A DNA stretch of 64,000 nt from NCBI RefSeq assembly GCF_000730425.1, contig NZ_CP008896.1, positions 2,914,001 through 2,978,000 on the forward strand. Direction: 5' to 3'. The stretch comes from Pseudomonas fluorescens. GTDB lineage: Bacteria > Pseudomonadota > Gammaproteobacteria > Pseudomonadales > Pseudomonadaceae. Numbering within the stretch: the stretch's first letter is position 1; each line of letters opens with the position of its first letter. Shown here one piece after another: positions 56,750 through 64,000 of the stretch. The notes under the pieces are model-generated. The model was not told the DNA's origin, did not search any database, and saw only the letters and a list, made by a program, of their open reading frames with translations. The translations under genes were made by a program, and so were the position numbers.

Positions 56750-56840
56750 TGTAGGAGCTGGCTTGCCGGCGATAGCGGACTGTGTGCTGGCCTATCAGCG
56801 ACTGAAACACCGCTATCACAGGCAAGCCAGCTCCTACATT
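56750..56840. repeat. REP doublet (inverted pair)
   Basis: TGTAGGAGCTGGCTTGCCGG at the left faces AGGCAAGCCAGCTCCTACA at the right, about 50 bases between, with further pairing of AGCGG and CCGCT. It lies after the Lrp gene. Confidence 0.75.
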
Positions 56841-56949
56841 TTGAGCGTGTTCAGGCGGTGACACCAGGGTGCGACGCACCGACGCAGGTCAACTGTGCAC
56901 CGGCCGCCTTGCCTTATACTTCGCCCCTGCCTTTGTCGGAAGTTGCCCA

Positions 56950-57168
56950 ATGAATTCGATTGACCCTGTGCTGTTTGAAGAATGGATGATGACCGGACTG
57001 GTCACCCTCCTGATTATTTTCATGGGTTTTATCGTCTGGGACCTGGCGAAGAAATCCAAGGCCGGGCGCTTTGGTTCGCTCATTCTGTTCTTCGTGCTGG
57101 GCCTGGGCGTGGCCGCGTTCATCATCAAGAGCGTAGTGATCGGCCTGATCGAATCCGGAGCGTTATAA
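56950..57168 (+). CDS. DUF2788 small membrane protein
   Basis: A 72-residue protein with two transmembrane helices ([17 protein letters not shown] and [24 protein letters not shown]) joined by KKSKAGRFG. Size and the F.E.WM start match DUF2788. Function unknown. The ATG at 56950 gives the family length. Its end overlaps the rluE stop by 6 nt, convergently. Confidence 0.8.
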   Translation: MNSIDPVLFEEWMMTGLVTLLIIFMGFIVWDLAKKSKAGRFGSLILFFVLGLGVAAFIIKSVVIGLIESGAL

Positions 57169-57798
57169 GCGCGCCGGCACTTCGCGGTACTGGCCCTGGT
57201 CGAGACCTTCAATCGACCAACCGCCGATTTTCACCCGCACCAGGCGCAAGGTCGGCAAGCCCACGGCGGCGGTCATGCGCCGCACCTGGCGGTTGCGCCC
57301 CTCGCGAATCACCAACTCCAGCCAATAGGTCGGCACGTTTTTACGAAACCGCACCGGCGGGTTGCGTGGCCATAGGGTCGGCTCATCCAGTCGCCGGGCT
57401 TCAGCCGGCAGGGTCATGCCATCGTTCAACTCCACGCCTGCGCGCAGGCGTTGCAGATGCTCCTCAGTGGGCTCACCCTCCACTTGCACCCAATAGGTTT
57501 TCGCCAGTTTGTGCTTGGGGTCGGCAATCCGAGCCTGTAACTGGCCATCGTTGGTCAGCAGCAACAGGCCTTCACTGTCCCGATCCAGGCGCCCGGCCGG
57601 GTAGATGCCGGGAATATCGATGAAATCCTTGAGAGTCGCACGCCCACCTTCGTCACTGAACTGGGTCAGCACATCAAAGGGCTTGTTGAACAGGATCAAC
57701 TTCGGCTCGGCCGGCGGCGCTTTGGCGAGACGGCGAGCAGCGGTATGCACAGGTTTCACGCCAGGGCGGCGCGAATCGGGACGGGCAGGACGGGACAT
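57163..57798 (-). CDS. rluE: 23S rRNA pseudouridine synthase RluE
   Basis: A 211-residue RsuA-family pseudouridine synthase with no S4 domain, as in RluE, which modifies U2457 of 23S rRNA. The catalytic segment is [20 protein letters not shown] (Asp in GRLDRDSEG). Other marks are [14 protein letters not shown] and [29 protein letters not shown]. Thirty basic N-terminal residues precede the domain. It lies downstream of amn on the same strand. Confidence 0.9.
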   Translation of the reverse strand: MSRPARPDSRRPGVKPVHTAARRLAKAPPAEPKLILFNKPFDVLTQFSDEGGRATLKDFIDIPGIYPAGRLDRDSEGLLLLTNDGQLQARIADPKHKLAKTYWVQVEGEPTEEHLQRLRAGVELNDGMTLPAEARRLDEPTLWPRNPPVRFRKNVPTYWLELVIREGRNRQVRRMTAAVGLPTLRLVRVKIGGWSIEGLDQGQYREVPARL

Positions 57799-57813
57799 GG
57801 CAACGGAACATCT

Positions 57814-57850
57814 AACGGTCAGGACCGACCATGCTAGTGGCCTGACCGTT
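57814..57850. other. Inverted repeat between amn and rluE
   Basis: AACGGTCAGG (57814-57823) and CCTGACCGTT (57841-57850) are perfect 10-bp arms with a 17-base loop. They lie 16 nt before the rluE start on the minus strand. No T-run follows, so this is not a clear terminator. A protein-binding operator or mRNA hairpin that affects rluE are both possible. Confidence 0.4.
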
Positions 57851-57868
57851 AAATAACCACCCCGCTAT

Positions 57869-59341
57869 TCAGCGGAACGGCGGCTCGTCAAAGCTGCGCA
57901 GTTTGCGTGAGTGCAGTGAGTTGAGTTCGGTGCGCAACAAGTCCACCGCCTCAATGCCGATTTTCAAGTGCTGGCTCACGGCCCGCTCATAGAACGCGTT
58001 GGCTGAACCTGGCAACTTGATTTCACTGTGCAGCGGCTTGTCCGACACACACAGCAATGTGCCGTACGGCACCCGCAATCGGTAGCCTTGGGCGGCGATG
58101 GTGCCGCTTTCCATATCCACCGCCACGGCGCGGGACAGGTTGATCAGCGGCCGCTCCTGGGCCCAGCGCAGCTCCCAGTTGCGGTCGTCGTAGGTCAACA
58201 CGGTGCCGGTGCGCAGGCGCTTTTTCAGCTCCTCACCCTTCTCGCCGGTGACATTGGCCGCCGCTTGCTGCAACGCCATCTGCACTTCGGCCAGGGCCGG
58301 GATCGGGATGTTCGGCGGCACCACACGGTCCAGAATGCCGTCGCGACGCATATATGCGTGGGCCAACACATAGTCGCCAATGGTCTGGGATTGGCGCAGG
58401 CCACCGCAGTGGCCAATCATCAACCAGCAATGCGGGCGCAACACCGCCAGGTGGTCGGTGATGTTCTTGGCATTGGACGGGCCGACACCGATATTGACCA
58501 GCGTCACACCATGGCCGTCACTGGCCTGCAAGTGGTAGGCCGGCATCTGATAGCGGTGCCAGACCACGCCTGCGGCAATGGCAGACGCTTCGCCATGGTC
58601 CATGCCTTTTTCGATGATCACGTTACCCGGCAATACCATGCGGATAAAGCGTGGATCACTGCGCAACTGCTCCAGGCCATGGACGATGAACTGGTCGACA
58701 TAACGGTGGTAGTTGGTCAGCAGAATCCACGGCTGCACATGCCGCCAATCACTGCCGGTGTAGTGCACCAGGCGGCGTAGAGAGAAATCCACACGGGCCG
58801 CGTCGAACAGCGCCAGGGGTAGCGGGTCGGTGTTTTCCCAGTCGTACAGGCCATCGGCTATGCCATCGGTGGCGGCCGACAGGTCGGTACTCGGGAACAC
58901 CCGCGCCAGGGTCGCGGCTGTCACGCCGGAGCCAGCCAGCTCGTCGCCCTGCTCCACCACATACGGGTACGGGATGTTCTGCTGGCTGACGCCCACTTCC
59001 ACCGTCACGGTGAAGTCGTGCATCAGCGGGACCAGTTGCTCCAGCAAGTATTTGCGGAACGCCGCCGGGTGGGTGACGGTAACACTGTAGGTGCCCGGCA
59101 ATTGCACCTTGGCATACGCCCGGGTGGTCTGTGGGACTTCGCCATGGCAGTGGTAGGTCAGACGCAATTCCGGGTAGCGAAACAACGCACGTTGTGCGGC
59201 GTCGGGCTCGACGCGGTCCTTGAGGTATTGCTTGAGAGCCTGGTTGAGCGCGCCGGTAGCACGCTCATGCAGAGCGGCCAGCCGGTCCACGGCCTCTTCG
59301 GCGGTTTGAACGACAACAAAAGCTTCGGTCACGGTAAGCAT
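57869..59341 (-). CDS. amn: AMP nucleosidase
   Basis: A 490-residue enzyme splitting AMP into adenine and ribose 5-phosphate. The N-terminal domain has FRYPELRLTYHCHG. The catalytic nucleoside-phosphorylase-like domain has VNIGVGPSNAKNITDHLAVLRPHCWLMIGHCGGLRQSQ, YVLAHAYMR and VDMESGTIAAQGYRLRVPYGTLLCVSDKPLHSE with the catalytic Asp. Length matches the usual about 490. The start at MLTVTEAF (59341) is more family-like than one nine codons earlier, but is not certain. Confidence 0.93.
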   Translation of the reverse strand: MLTVTEAFVVVQTAEEAVDRLAALHERATGALNQALKQYLKDRVEPDAAQRALFRYPELRLTYHCHGEVPQTTRAYAKVQLPGTYSVTVTHPAAFRKYLLEQLVPLMHDFTVTVEVGVSQQNIPYPYVVEQGDELAGSGVTAATLARVFPSTDLSAATDGIADGLYDWENTDPLPLALFDAARVDFSLRRLVHYTGSDWRHVQPWILLTNYHRYVDQFIVHGLEQLRSDPRFIRMVLPGNVIIEKGMDHGEASAIAAGVVWHRYQMPAYHLQASDGHGVTLVNIGVGPSNAKNITDHLAVLRPHCWLMIGHCGGLRQSQTIGDYVLAHAYMRRDGILDRVVPPNIPIPALAEVQMALQQAAANVTGEKGEELKKRLRTGTVLTYDDRNWELRWAQERPLINLSRAVAVDMESGTIAAQGYRLRVPYGTLLCVSDKPLHSEIKLPGSANAFYERAVSQHLKIGIEAVDLLRTELNSLHSRKLRSFDEPPFR

Positions 59342-59462
59342 CCTGTGTTCTGACGTGCAGGCCTTCATCTTGCCTGCATCGCTGCCAGACGCAAACTCTG
59401 AATTGGCATGCCTGGTTATCCATAGGCTGACCTACCCAATCTCTGAATTGGAATGCGTTCAA

Positions 59463-59493
59463 ATGTGGGAGCTGGCTTGCCAGCGCCTACATG
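59463..59493. repeat. Single REP unit
   Basis: ATGTGGGAGCTGGCTTGCCA closed by GCGCCTACAT, between the amn promoter region and the end of the acyl-CoA dehydrogenase gene. Confidence 0.65.
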
Positions 59494-59502
59494 TGATCGT
59501 GT

Positions 59503-61149
59503 TTACTCAGGGGTCGAGCGGGCGACGATGGCCTGCACATCCACACCCCGCGGCAAGGTGCCGTATACCCGCCCCGACGACTCACCCAAGCGACTGGCCA
59601 TAAACCCATCGCTGACACTGGCATTGCCCGCCTCCAGCAACAACTTGGCCTGCAACGCCACGGCGATATCCTCAGTCAGTTGGCGCGCCCGGTACTGGAT
59701 GTCCTGGGTGTCCATAAATGCCAACTTCAGTTGCTCGATATGCCGCGCCAGACGTTTATCGCCATGCCCATCGCCCAACTCGGCAAACAATGTCTCCAGC
59801 ACCCCGGGCTCTTTCGACAAGGCCCGCAGCACGTCCAGGCATTGCACGTTGCCTGAACCTTCCCACGTCGAGTTGACCGGCGCCTCACGGTACAAGCGCG
59901 GCAGGATACTGTCTTCGACGTACCCGGCGCCGCCCATGCATTCGGCGGCTTCGTTGATCATCGCGGGGGCACGCTTACAGATCCAATACTTGCCAACCGC
60001 CGTCACCAGCCGTGCGAACTTGGCCTCCTGCTCGTCATCCAGATGATCCAGCGCCCGCCCCATGCGCAAGCTCAAGGCCAGGGCCGCCTCGCTTTCCAGG
60101 GCCAGGTCGGCCAGCACGTTCTGCATCAAAGGCTGTTCACTGAGGACCCGGCCACCCACCAAACGATGGGCGCAATGATGGCTGGCCTGGGTCAATGCCT
60201 GGCGCATCAAGGCGCTGGAACCGACCATGCAATCGAATCGGGTCATCGCCACCATCTCGATAATGGTCGGTACGCCACGGCCTTCTTCGCCGACCATCCA
60301 GGCCAGGGCACCGCGAAATTCGACTTCGCTTGAGGCGTTGGAGCAGTTGCCGAGCTTGTTTTTCAGGCGCTGGATATAGAACTGGTTACGTGTGTCGTCC
60401 GGGCGCTGCCGGGGCAGCAGGAAGCAGGTCAGGCCCTTGTCAGTCTGGGCCAGGGTCAGGAAGGCGTCGCACATCGGCGCCGAGCAGAACCATTTATGCC
60501 CCACCAATTCATAGGGCTGGCCAGGGCCGCCGGCGCCTACGGGATAGGCACGGGTGGTATTGGCACGCACATCGGTGCCCCCCTGTTTTTCGGTCATGGC
60601 CATGCCGATGGTCGCGCCGGCCTTATGGGCGATGCCAACATTGCGCGGGTCATATTCGGTGTTGAGGATTTTTGGCAGCCAGGTATCGGCCAAATCCGGT
60701 TGCAGGCGTAGGGCCGGTACGCAGGCGAAGGTCATGGTCAGCGGGCAACCCGTACCGGCTTCGGCCTGGCTGTGCAGGTAGGTCATGGCCGCGCGGGCGA
60801 CATGGGCACCCGCCTGGGGATGGGCCCAAGGCAACGACGGCAGGCCATGTTCAACGGCGGTGCGCATCAGCTCATGATAGGCCGGATGAAACTCCACCAG
60901 GTCTATGCGGTGACCATAGCGATCATGGCTGCTGAACACCGGCTTGTTCTGATTCGCCAGGAACCCCGCCGCCATCAACGGCCCTCCCGCCAACGCGCCA
61001 TAGGCATCGATACGCGCCTCGGCCCAGCCCGCGCCAAAGCGCCGCGACCACTCCTGCAGGGGCACGTCGAGGCGATACAGATTGGCGCCGTCCAATGACG
61101 GCGGCTGGTTGGTAACGTCGTGGGTTTCAGCGAACAGGTGCAGATTCAT
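59503..61149 (-). CDS. aidB: AidB-like acyl-CoA dehydrogenase
   Basis: A 548-residue flavoprotein. FAD contacts lie in AMTEKQGGTDVRANTTRA and HKWFCSAPMCDAFLTLAQT. GLTCFLLPRQRPD and the C-terminal DNA-binding-type extension (about residues 440-548) are AidB marks. MGGAGYVEDSILPRLYREAPVNSTWEGSGNVQCLDVLRAL carries the conserved Arg and Glu region. AidB is linked to the response to DNA alkylation in other bacteria and has weak isovaleryl-CoA dehydrogenase activity. No ada gene is nearby. Confidence 0.88.
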   Translation of the reverse strand: MNLHLFAETHDVTNQPPSLDGANLYRLDVPLQEWSRRFGAGWAEARIDAYGALAGGPLMAAGFLANQNKPVFSSHDRYGHRIDLVEFHPAYHELMRTAVEHGLPSLPWAHPQAGAHVARAAMTYLHSQAEAGTGCPLTMTFACVPALRLQPDLADTWLPKILNTEYDPRNVGIAHKAGATIGMAMTEKQGGTDVRANTTRAYPVGAGGPGQPYELVGHKWFCSAPMCDAFLTLAQTDKGLTCFLLPRQRPDDTRNQFYIQRLKNKLGNCSNASSEVEFRGALAWMVGEEGRGVPTIIEMVAMTRFDCMVGSSALMRQALTQASHHCAHRLVGGRVLSEQPLMQNVLADLALESEAALALSLRMGRALDHLDDEQEAKFARLVTAVGKYWICKRAPAMINEAAECMGGAGYVEDSILPRLYREAPVNSTWEGSGNVQCLDVLRALSKEPGVLETLFAELGDGHGDKRLARHIEQLKLAFMDTQDIQYRARQLTEDIAVALQAKLLLEAGNASVSDGFMASRLGESSGRVYGTLPRGVDVQAIVARSTPE

Positions 61150-61237
61150 GACGGGCCTCCTGATAAAAGGCCACGTTCATTGAGGCCTTGAATTCAGTTA
61201 AGCATCGTCACCAGGCTTAAAAAAGTGGCATATACGC

Positions 61238-63607
61238 CTATATGCCGGCGCTTTCGCCCTCTAGCGGGCACAGCAGGCGCCGTCGCAAGACGGCCTGCAA
61301 CAGCTCGAACCGCACAGGTTTGAGCAACTGCTCGGTAACACCGACGCCGTGACAATGCTGGCGTGCGCTGCCTTGCAGGGAGTCGCTCAAGGCGATCACC
61401 GGCAGCTCGCCGCAGCCAGGCAAGGCCCGGACCTGGCAACACAGAGTGAAGCCATCCTCGGTCACATCCAGCAACACCGCATCAAACGTCCCATCCTGCA
61501 GCATCGCCAGGGCCACGGGGCCACTATCCGCCACTTTCACCCGGTAACCGAGCTTGAGCAGCATGCCACGCAAGACCAATTGCGTGACGCTGTTGTCGTC
61601 CACCAGCAGCACCGTGCAGTCCTGTGGCTCGCGATGCAAGCCCACCGCCCTGGCCGGCTCCGGCGGCACCGCAATGACGGGCACCTCCAACTGGAAACGG
61701 CTGCCTTTGAGCGGTTCGGAATGATGGGTCAGGCGCCCGCCGAGCAATTCGATCAACTGCCGGCAGATCGCCAGGCCAATGCCCAGGCCGCCATACTCGC
61801 GAGTGGTCGAGCCATCCACCTGGAAGAAACGCTGATACAGGGTTGCCTCATCCAACTGCGCAAAACCGATTCCGGAGTCGGTGACAATAAAGGTCAAATG
61901 CAGATGGCCATCAGCACGGGGCACGCCCACCACGCGCACGCGCACCGCACCTTCGTGAGTAAACTTGAAGGCGTTATCCAGCAGGCATTCCAGGCACTGC
62001 ATCAGTTTGCCAGCATCGCCCTCCAGCCGATCCGGCAACTCGCCTGCCACATCAATGGAAAACTCCAGGCCCTTGGCTTGAGCATTACCCAGGAACTGCT
62101 GGCGCAAGGTGTCGAGCACCCCGCGCAGGCTGAACACCTGCGGTTGCGCGCCAAGGCGGCCGGCTTGCAGTTCGGTGAGGGTGAGGATGCCGTTGACCAT
62201 GCGCATCATGTCCCGCGCCGAGCCCGCGGCGGTTTGCTGGTACTGCGCCAGGTCCCCGGCCAGGGGCACGGTCTGCATCAATTCCAATGAGCCGATCACC
62301 CCATTCATCGGGGTACGCAGCTCATGGGTCAGGGTGGCGAGGAATTCGTCTTTCAACAGGTTGCTGTGGGCCAGTTGCTGGTTGAGCACTTCCAGTTTCT
62401 GGCTGGCATCAAACAGGATTTGCGCCTGCTGTTCGCGCATCGCGTTGATCCGATCAGCCAGGGCCAGGGATAACAGGGCGACTTCGACGGCCGAGCCGAT
62501 CTGGCTGGAATACATGGTAAAAAACACATTCGGCAGGTAGCCCAGCACCATCATCGTGTTGACCACCCCACCGATCAGGAACGCCGACCAGGCGATGATG
62601 AAATACCGTGCCACGCGCTGGCCGCAGCACCAGGCCTTGATCCCGGCGACAAAGATGGTCGCGGTAAAAATCAGCGCCAGTGCGGTCGCCAGGCGCAGGG
62701 CCAGGGCATAGCTGGTCATCAGCGACAACAACATCACCACCCCACCGGTACCCACCAGTACCAGCAGCAGCCGGTCAAGCCAGCGACTGTAGAGGGCGGT
62801 ATGCAGGAAGCTGCGGGCAAACAGGCTGCCGAACAACGCCGACGCGCCGATCAGAAATGGCGTCGCGGCATTCGCCCACCAGGGGTTGTCGGGCCAGAAA
62901 TACTCCACCGCCGCGCCATTCACCGAGAGCTGGTACATGCCGAACGAGGCAATATAGAGGATGTAATAGAGGTAGCTGGTGTCGCGCACGCTGAGGTAGA
63001 TGAACAGGTTGTACACCAGCATCCCCAGCAGCACGCCGTAAATCAGGCCCAGCACATACAGGCGCAGCGGTTGCTCCTCCAGGTACGCAGTGCTCGACCA
63101 TAGGGTCAGCGGCGCCTGGATCGAGCCTTCGCTTTGCAGGCGCAGATAGAGGGTTTTCTGCTCACCCGCCTTGAAGTCGACATCGAACAAGTAGTTGTTC
63201 TGGCGAATCTCCCGGCTGGCAAAGGGCAATGCATCGCCGGTGCGCCCGGCCAGGCGGTAGCCACCGGCACCGTCAGGGACGTACAACTCAAGATGATCAA
63301 GGGGCGGATAGGCCAGCTCCAGCAGCCAGGCGCGCTGAGCGTGGGGATCCTTGGGCAGGTAATGCAGGTCGACCTTGAGCCAGAACGCCGAGCGTGAATA
63401 GCCGGCATTGAGGGTGTCTTTATCATGGCGGATGTAGCGACTGGCCATTGCTGTGGAACGGGCATCGGTGAGGGTGACGCTGCCACTCGGATCTTCGAGC
63501 ACTTGCATGACCCGGCCCAGGGGTAGGCTTCGGGTAGCTTCATTGAACTCGACGGCGCTAGCCAGCATCGGCAGCCCGCACAAGAGAAACATCAGCAAAT
63601 AGCGCAT
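61238..63607 (-). CDS. Hybrid sensor histidine kinase with 7TMR-DISM sensor
   Basis: A 789-residue membrane sensor. After a signal peptide comes a periplasmic DISMED2 jelly-roll domain (about residues 25-170), then seven helices (about 183-383), a short coiled coil, HisKA with His428 in TLTHELRTPMNG, and an ATPase domain (DNAFKF Asn545, GLGIGLAI). A receiver domain follows (VLLVDDNS 667-673, acceptor Asp714). The loop after Asp714 reads DVTEDGF, shorter than the usual D-x-x-MPxMDG, so the receiver may be weakened. Such sensors bind carbohydrates or surface signals. No cognate regulator adjoins. Confidence 0.9.
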   Translation of the reverse strand: MRYLLMFLLCGLPMLASAVEFNEATRSLPLGRVMQVLEDPSGSVTLTDARSTAMASRYIRHDKDTLNAGYSRSAFWLKVDLHYLPKDPHAQRAWLLELAYPPLDHLELYVPDGAGGYRLAGRTGDALPFASREIRQNNYLFDVDFKAGEQKTLYLRLQSEGSIQAPLTLWSSTAYLEEQPLRLYVLGLIYGVLLGMLVYNLFIYLSVRDTSYLYYILYIASFGMYQLSVNGAAVEYFWPDNPWWANAATPFLIGASALFGSLFARSFLHTALYSRWLDRLLLVLVGTGGVVMLLSLMTSYALALRLATALALIFTATIFVAGIKAWCCGQRVARYFIIAWSAFLIGGVVNTMMVLGYLPNVFFTMYSSQIGSAVEVALLSLALADRINAMREQQAQILFDASQKLEVLNQQLAHSNLLKDEFLATLTHELRTPMNGVIGSLELMQTVPLAGDLAQYQQTAAGSARDMMRMVNGILTLTELQAGRLGAQPQVFSLRGVLDTLRQQFLGNAQAKGLEFSIDVAGELPDRLEGDAGKLMQCLECLLDNAFKFTHEGAVRVRVVGVPRADGHLHLTFIVTDSGIGFAQLDEATLYQRFFQVDGSTTREYGGLGIGLAICRQLIELLGGRLTHHSEPLKGSRFQLEVPVIAVPPEPARAVGLHREPQDCTVLLVDDNSVTQLVLRGMLLKLGYRVKVADSGPVALAMLQDGTFDAVLLDVTEDGFTLCCQVRALPGCGELPVIALSDSLQGSARQHCHGVGVTEQLLKPVRFELLQAVLRRRLLCPLEGESAGI

Positions 63608-63865
63608 AGAGCCCCAGCGTGGCCTGTCCGGTTATGTCAAAAGCCCCCATTCCTTTTGAGAAGACGTATACCGGCGATACATTAAGTTGTTTGGATCCAC
63701 TCTAGCATAGCCGGTAAAGGCCAAAAGACACCATTGATATAATTTTTTGAAAGGCTCTAGAACGGGCCTTACAGCGAAATTACGACTAAAAACGGATGAT
63801 AGCTCATGGCCATTTTCCCGGGTGTTTCGACCAAAAATACAAGCGCTGCCCAACGGCCACGCTAA

Positions 63866-64000
<135 letters not shown>

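Overview
The window looks like the chromosome of a Pseudomonas of the fluorescens group. Codon use is GC-rich, and typical genes are present (FecI/FecR-coupled heme receptor, TesB, RhlE, RluE, Amn, AidB-like, YpfJ-type protease). Many intergenic spaces carry REP-like palindromes built on the core GTAGGAGCNGGCTTGCCNGC. Identification rests on reading the protein sequences; no database search was run.

Layout. (1) 1-7.9 kb: end of an MFS exporter, a small secreted protein, a purine (NCS2) permease with trmA, then a minus-strand heme-uptake unit of ECF sigma factor, FecR-type anti-sigma and HasR-like receptor behind a Fur-box-like site. (2) 7.9-13.4 kb: a quinate/shikimate catabolic cluster (dehydroquinase remnant, NAD-type quinate/shikimate dehydrogenase, TetR regulator, QuiC-type dehydroshikimate dehydratase, MFS carrier). 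Its two promoter regions share a TetR-like operator and a PcaR-like box, which suggests the cluster is tied to the protocatechuate/beta-ketoadipate pathway. (3) 13.4-28.6 kb: ordinary chromosomal genes.

(4) 28.72-50.94 kb: a genomic island of about 22 kb inserted inside the 3' end of hrpB. The native last 20 codons of hrpB are stranded at 28660-28722 on the left, while the rest of the gene (50880-53384) now ends in 19 element-encoded codons. Three overlapping tyrosine recombinase genes at the right end resemble the GInt/trio-recombinase type of island. The third is cut by an IS5-family element and no fourth gene is visible, so the island is probably immobile. From left to right the cargo is: a Pycsar-like immune operon (TIR effector with cyclic-nucleotide domain, nucleotide cyclase, and a coupled third gene with an E2-like HIN/Cys motif); wreckage of a DUF499 defence gene; a group II intron sitting in a broken IS5 copy; a ptxABCDE phosphite-oxidation cassette bracketed by two inverted truncated IS5 copies; an IS66 remnant; and an unassigned operon of winged-helix protein, SF2 helicase, zinc protein and truncated IMPase-like protein with a divergent XRE regulator.

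(5) 50.9-64 kb: hrpB, a lipoprotein, a CDF cation exporter, a DUF6515-like protein, a candidate structured small RNA with terminator, Lrp regulator, DUF2788, rluE, amn, an AidB-like dehydrogenase, a 7TMR-DISM hybrid kinase, and the start of thiD.

REP palindromes occur about every 3-8 kb in the chromosomal flanks, and I saw none inside the island, which supports its foreign origin.
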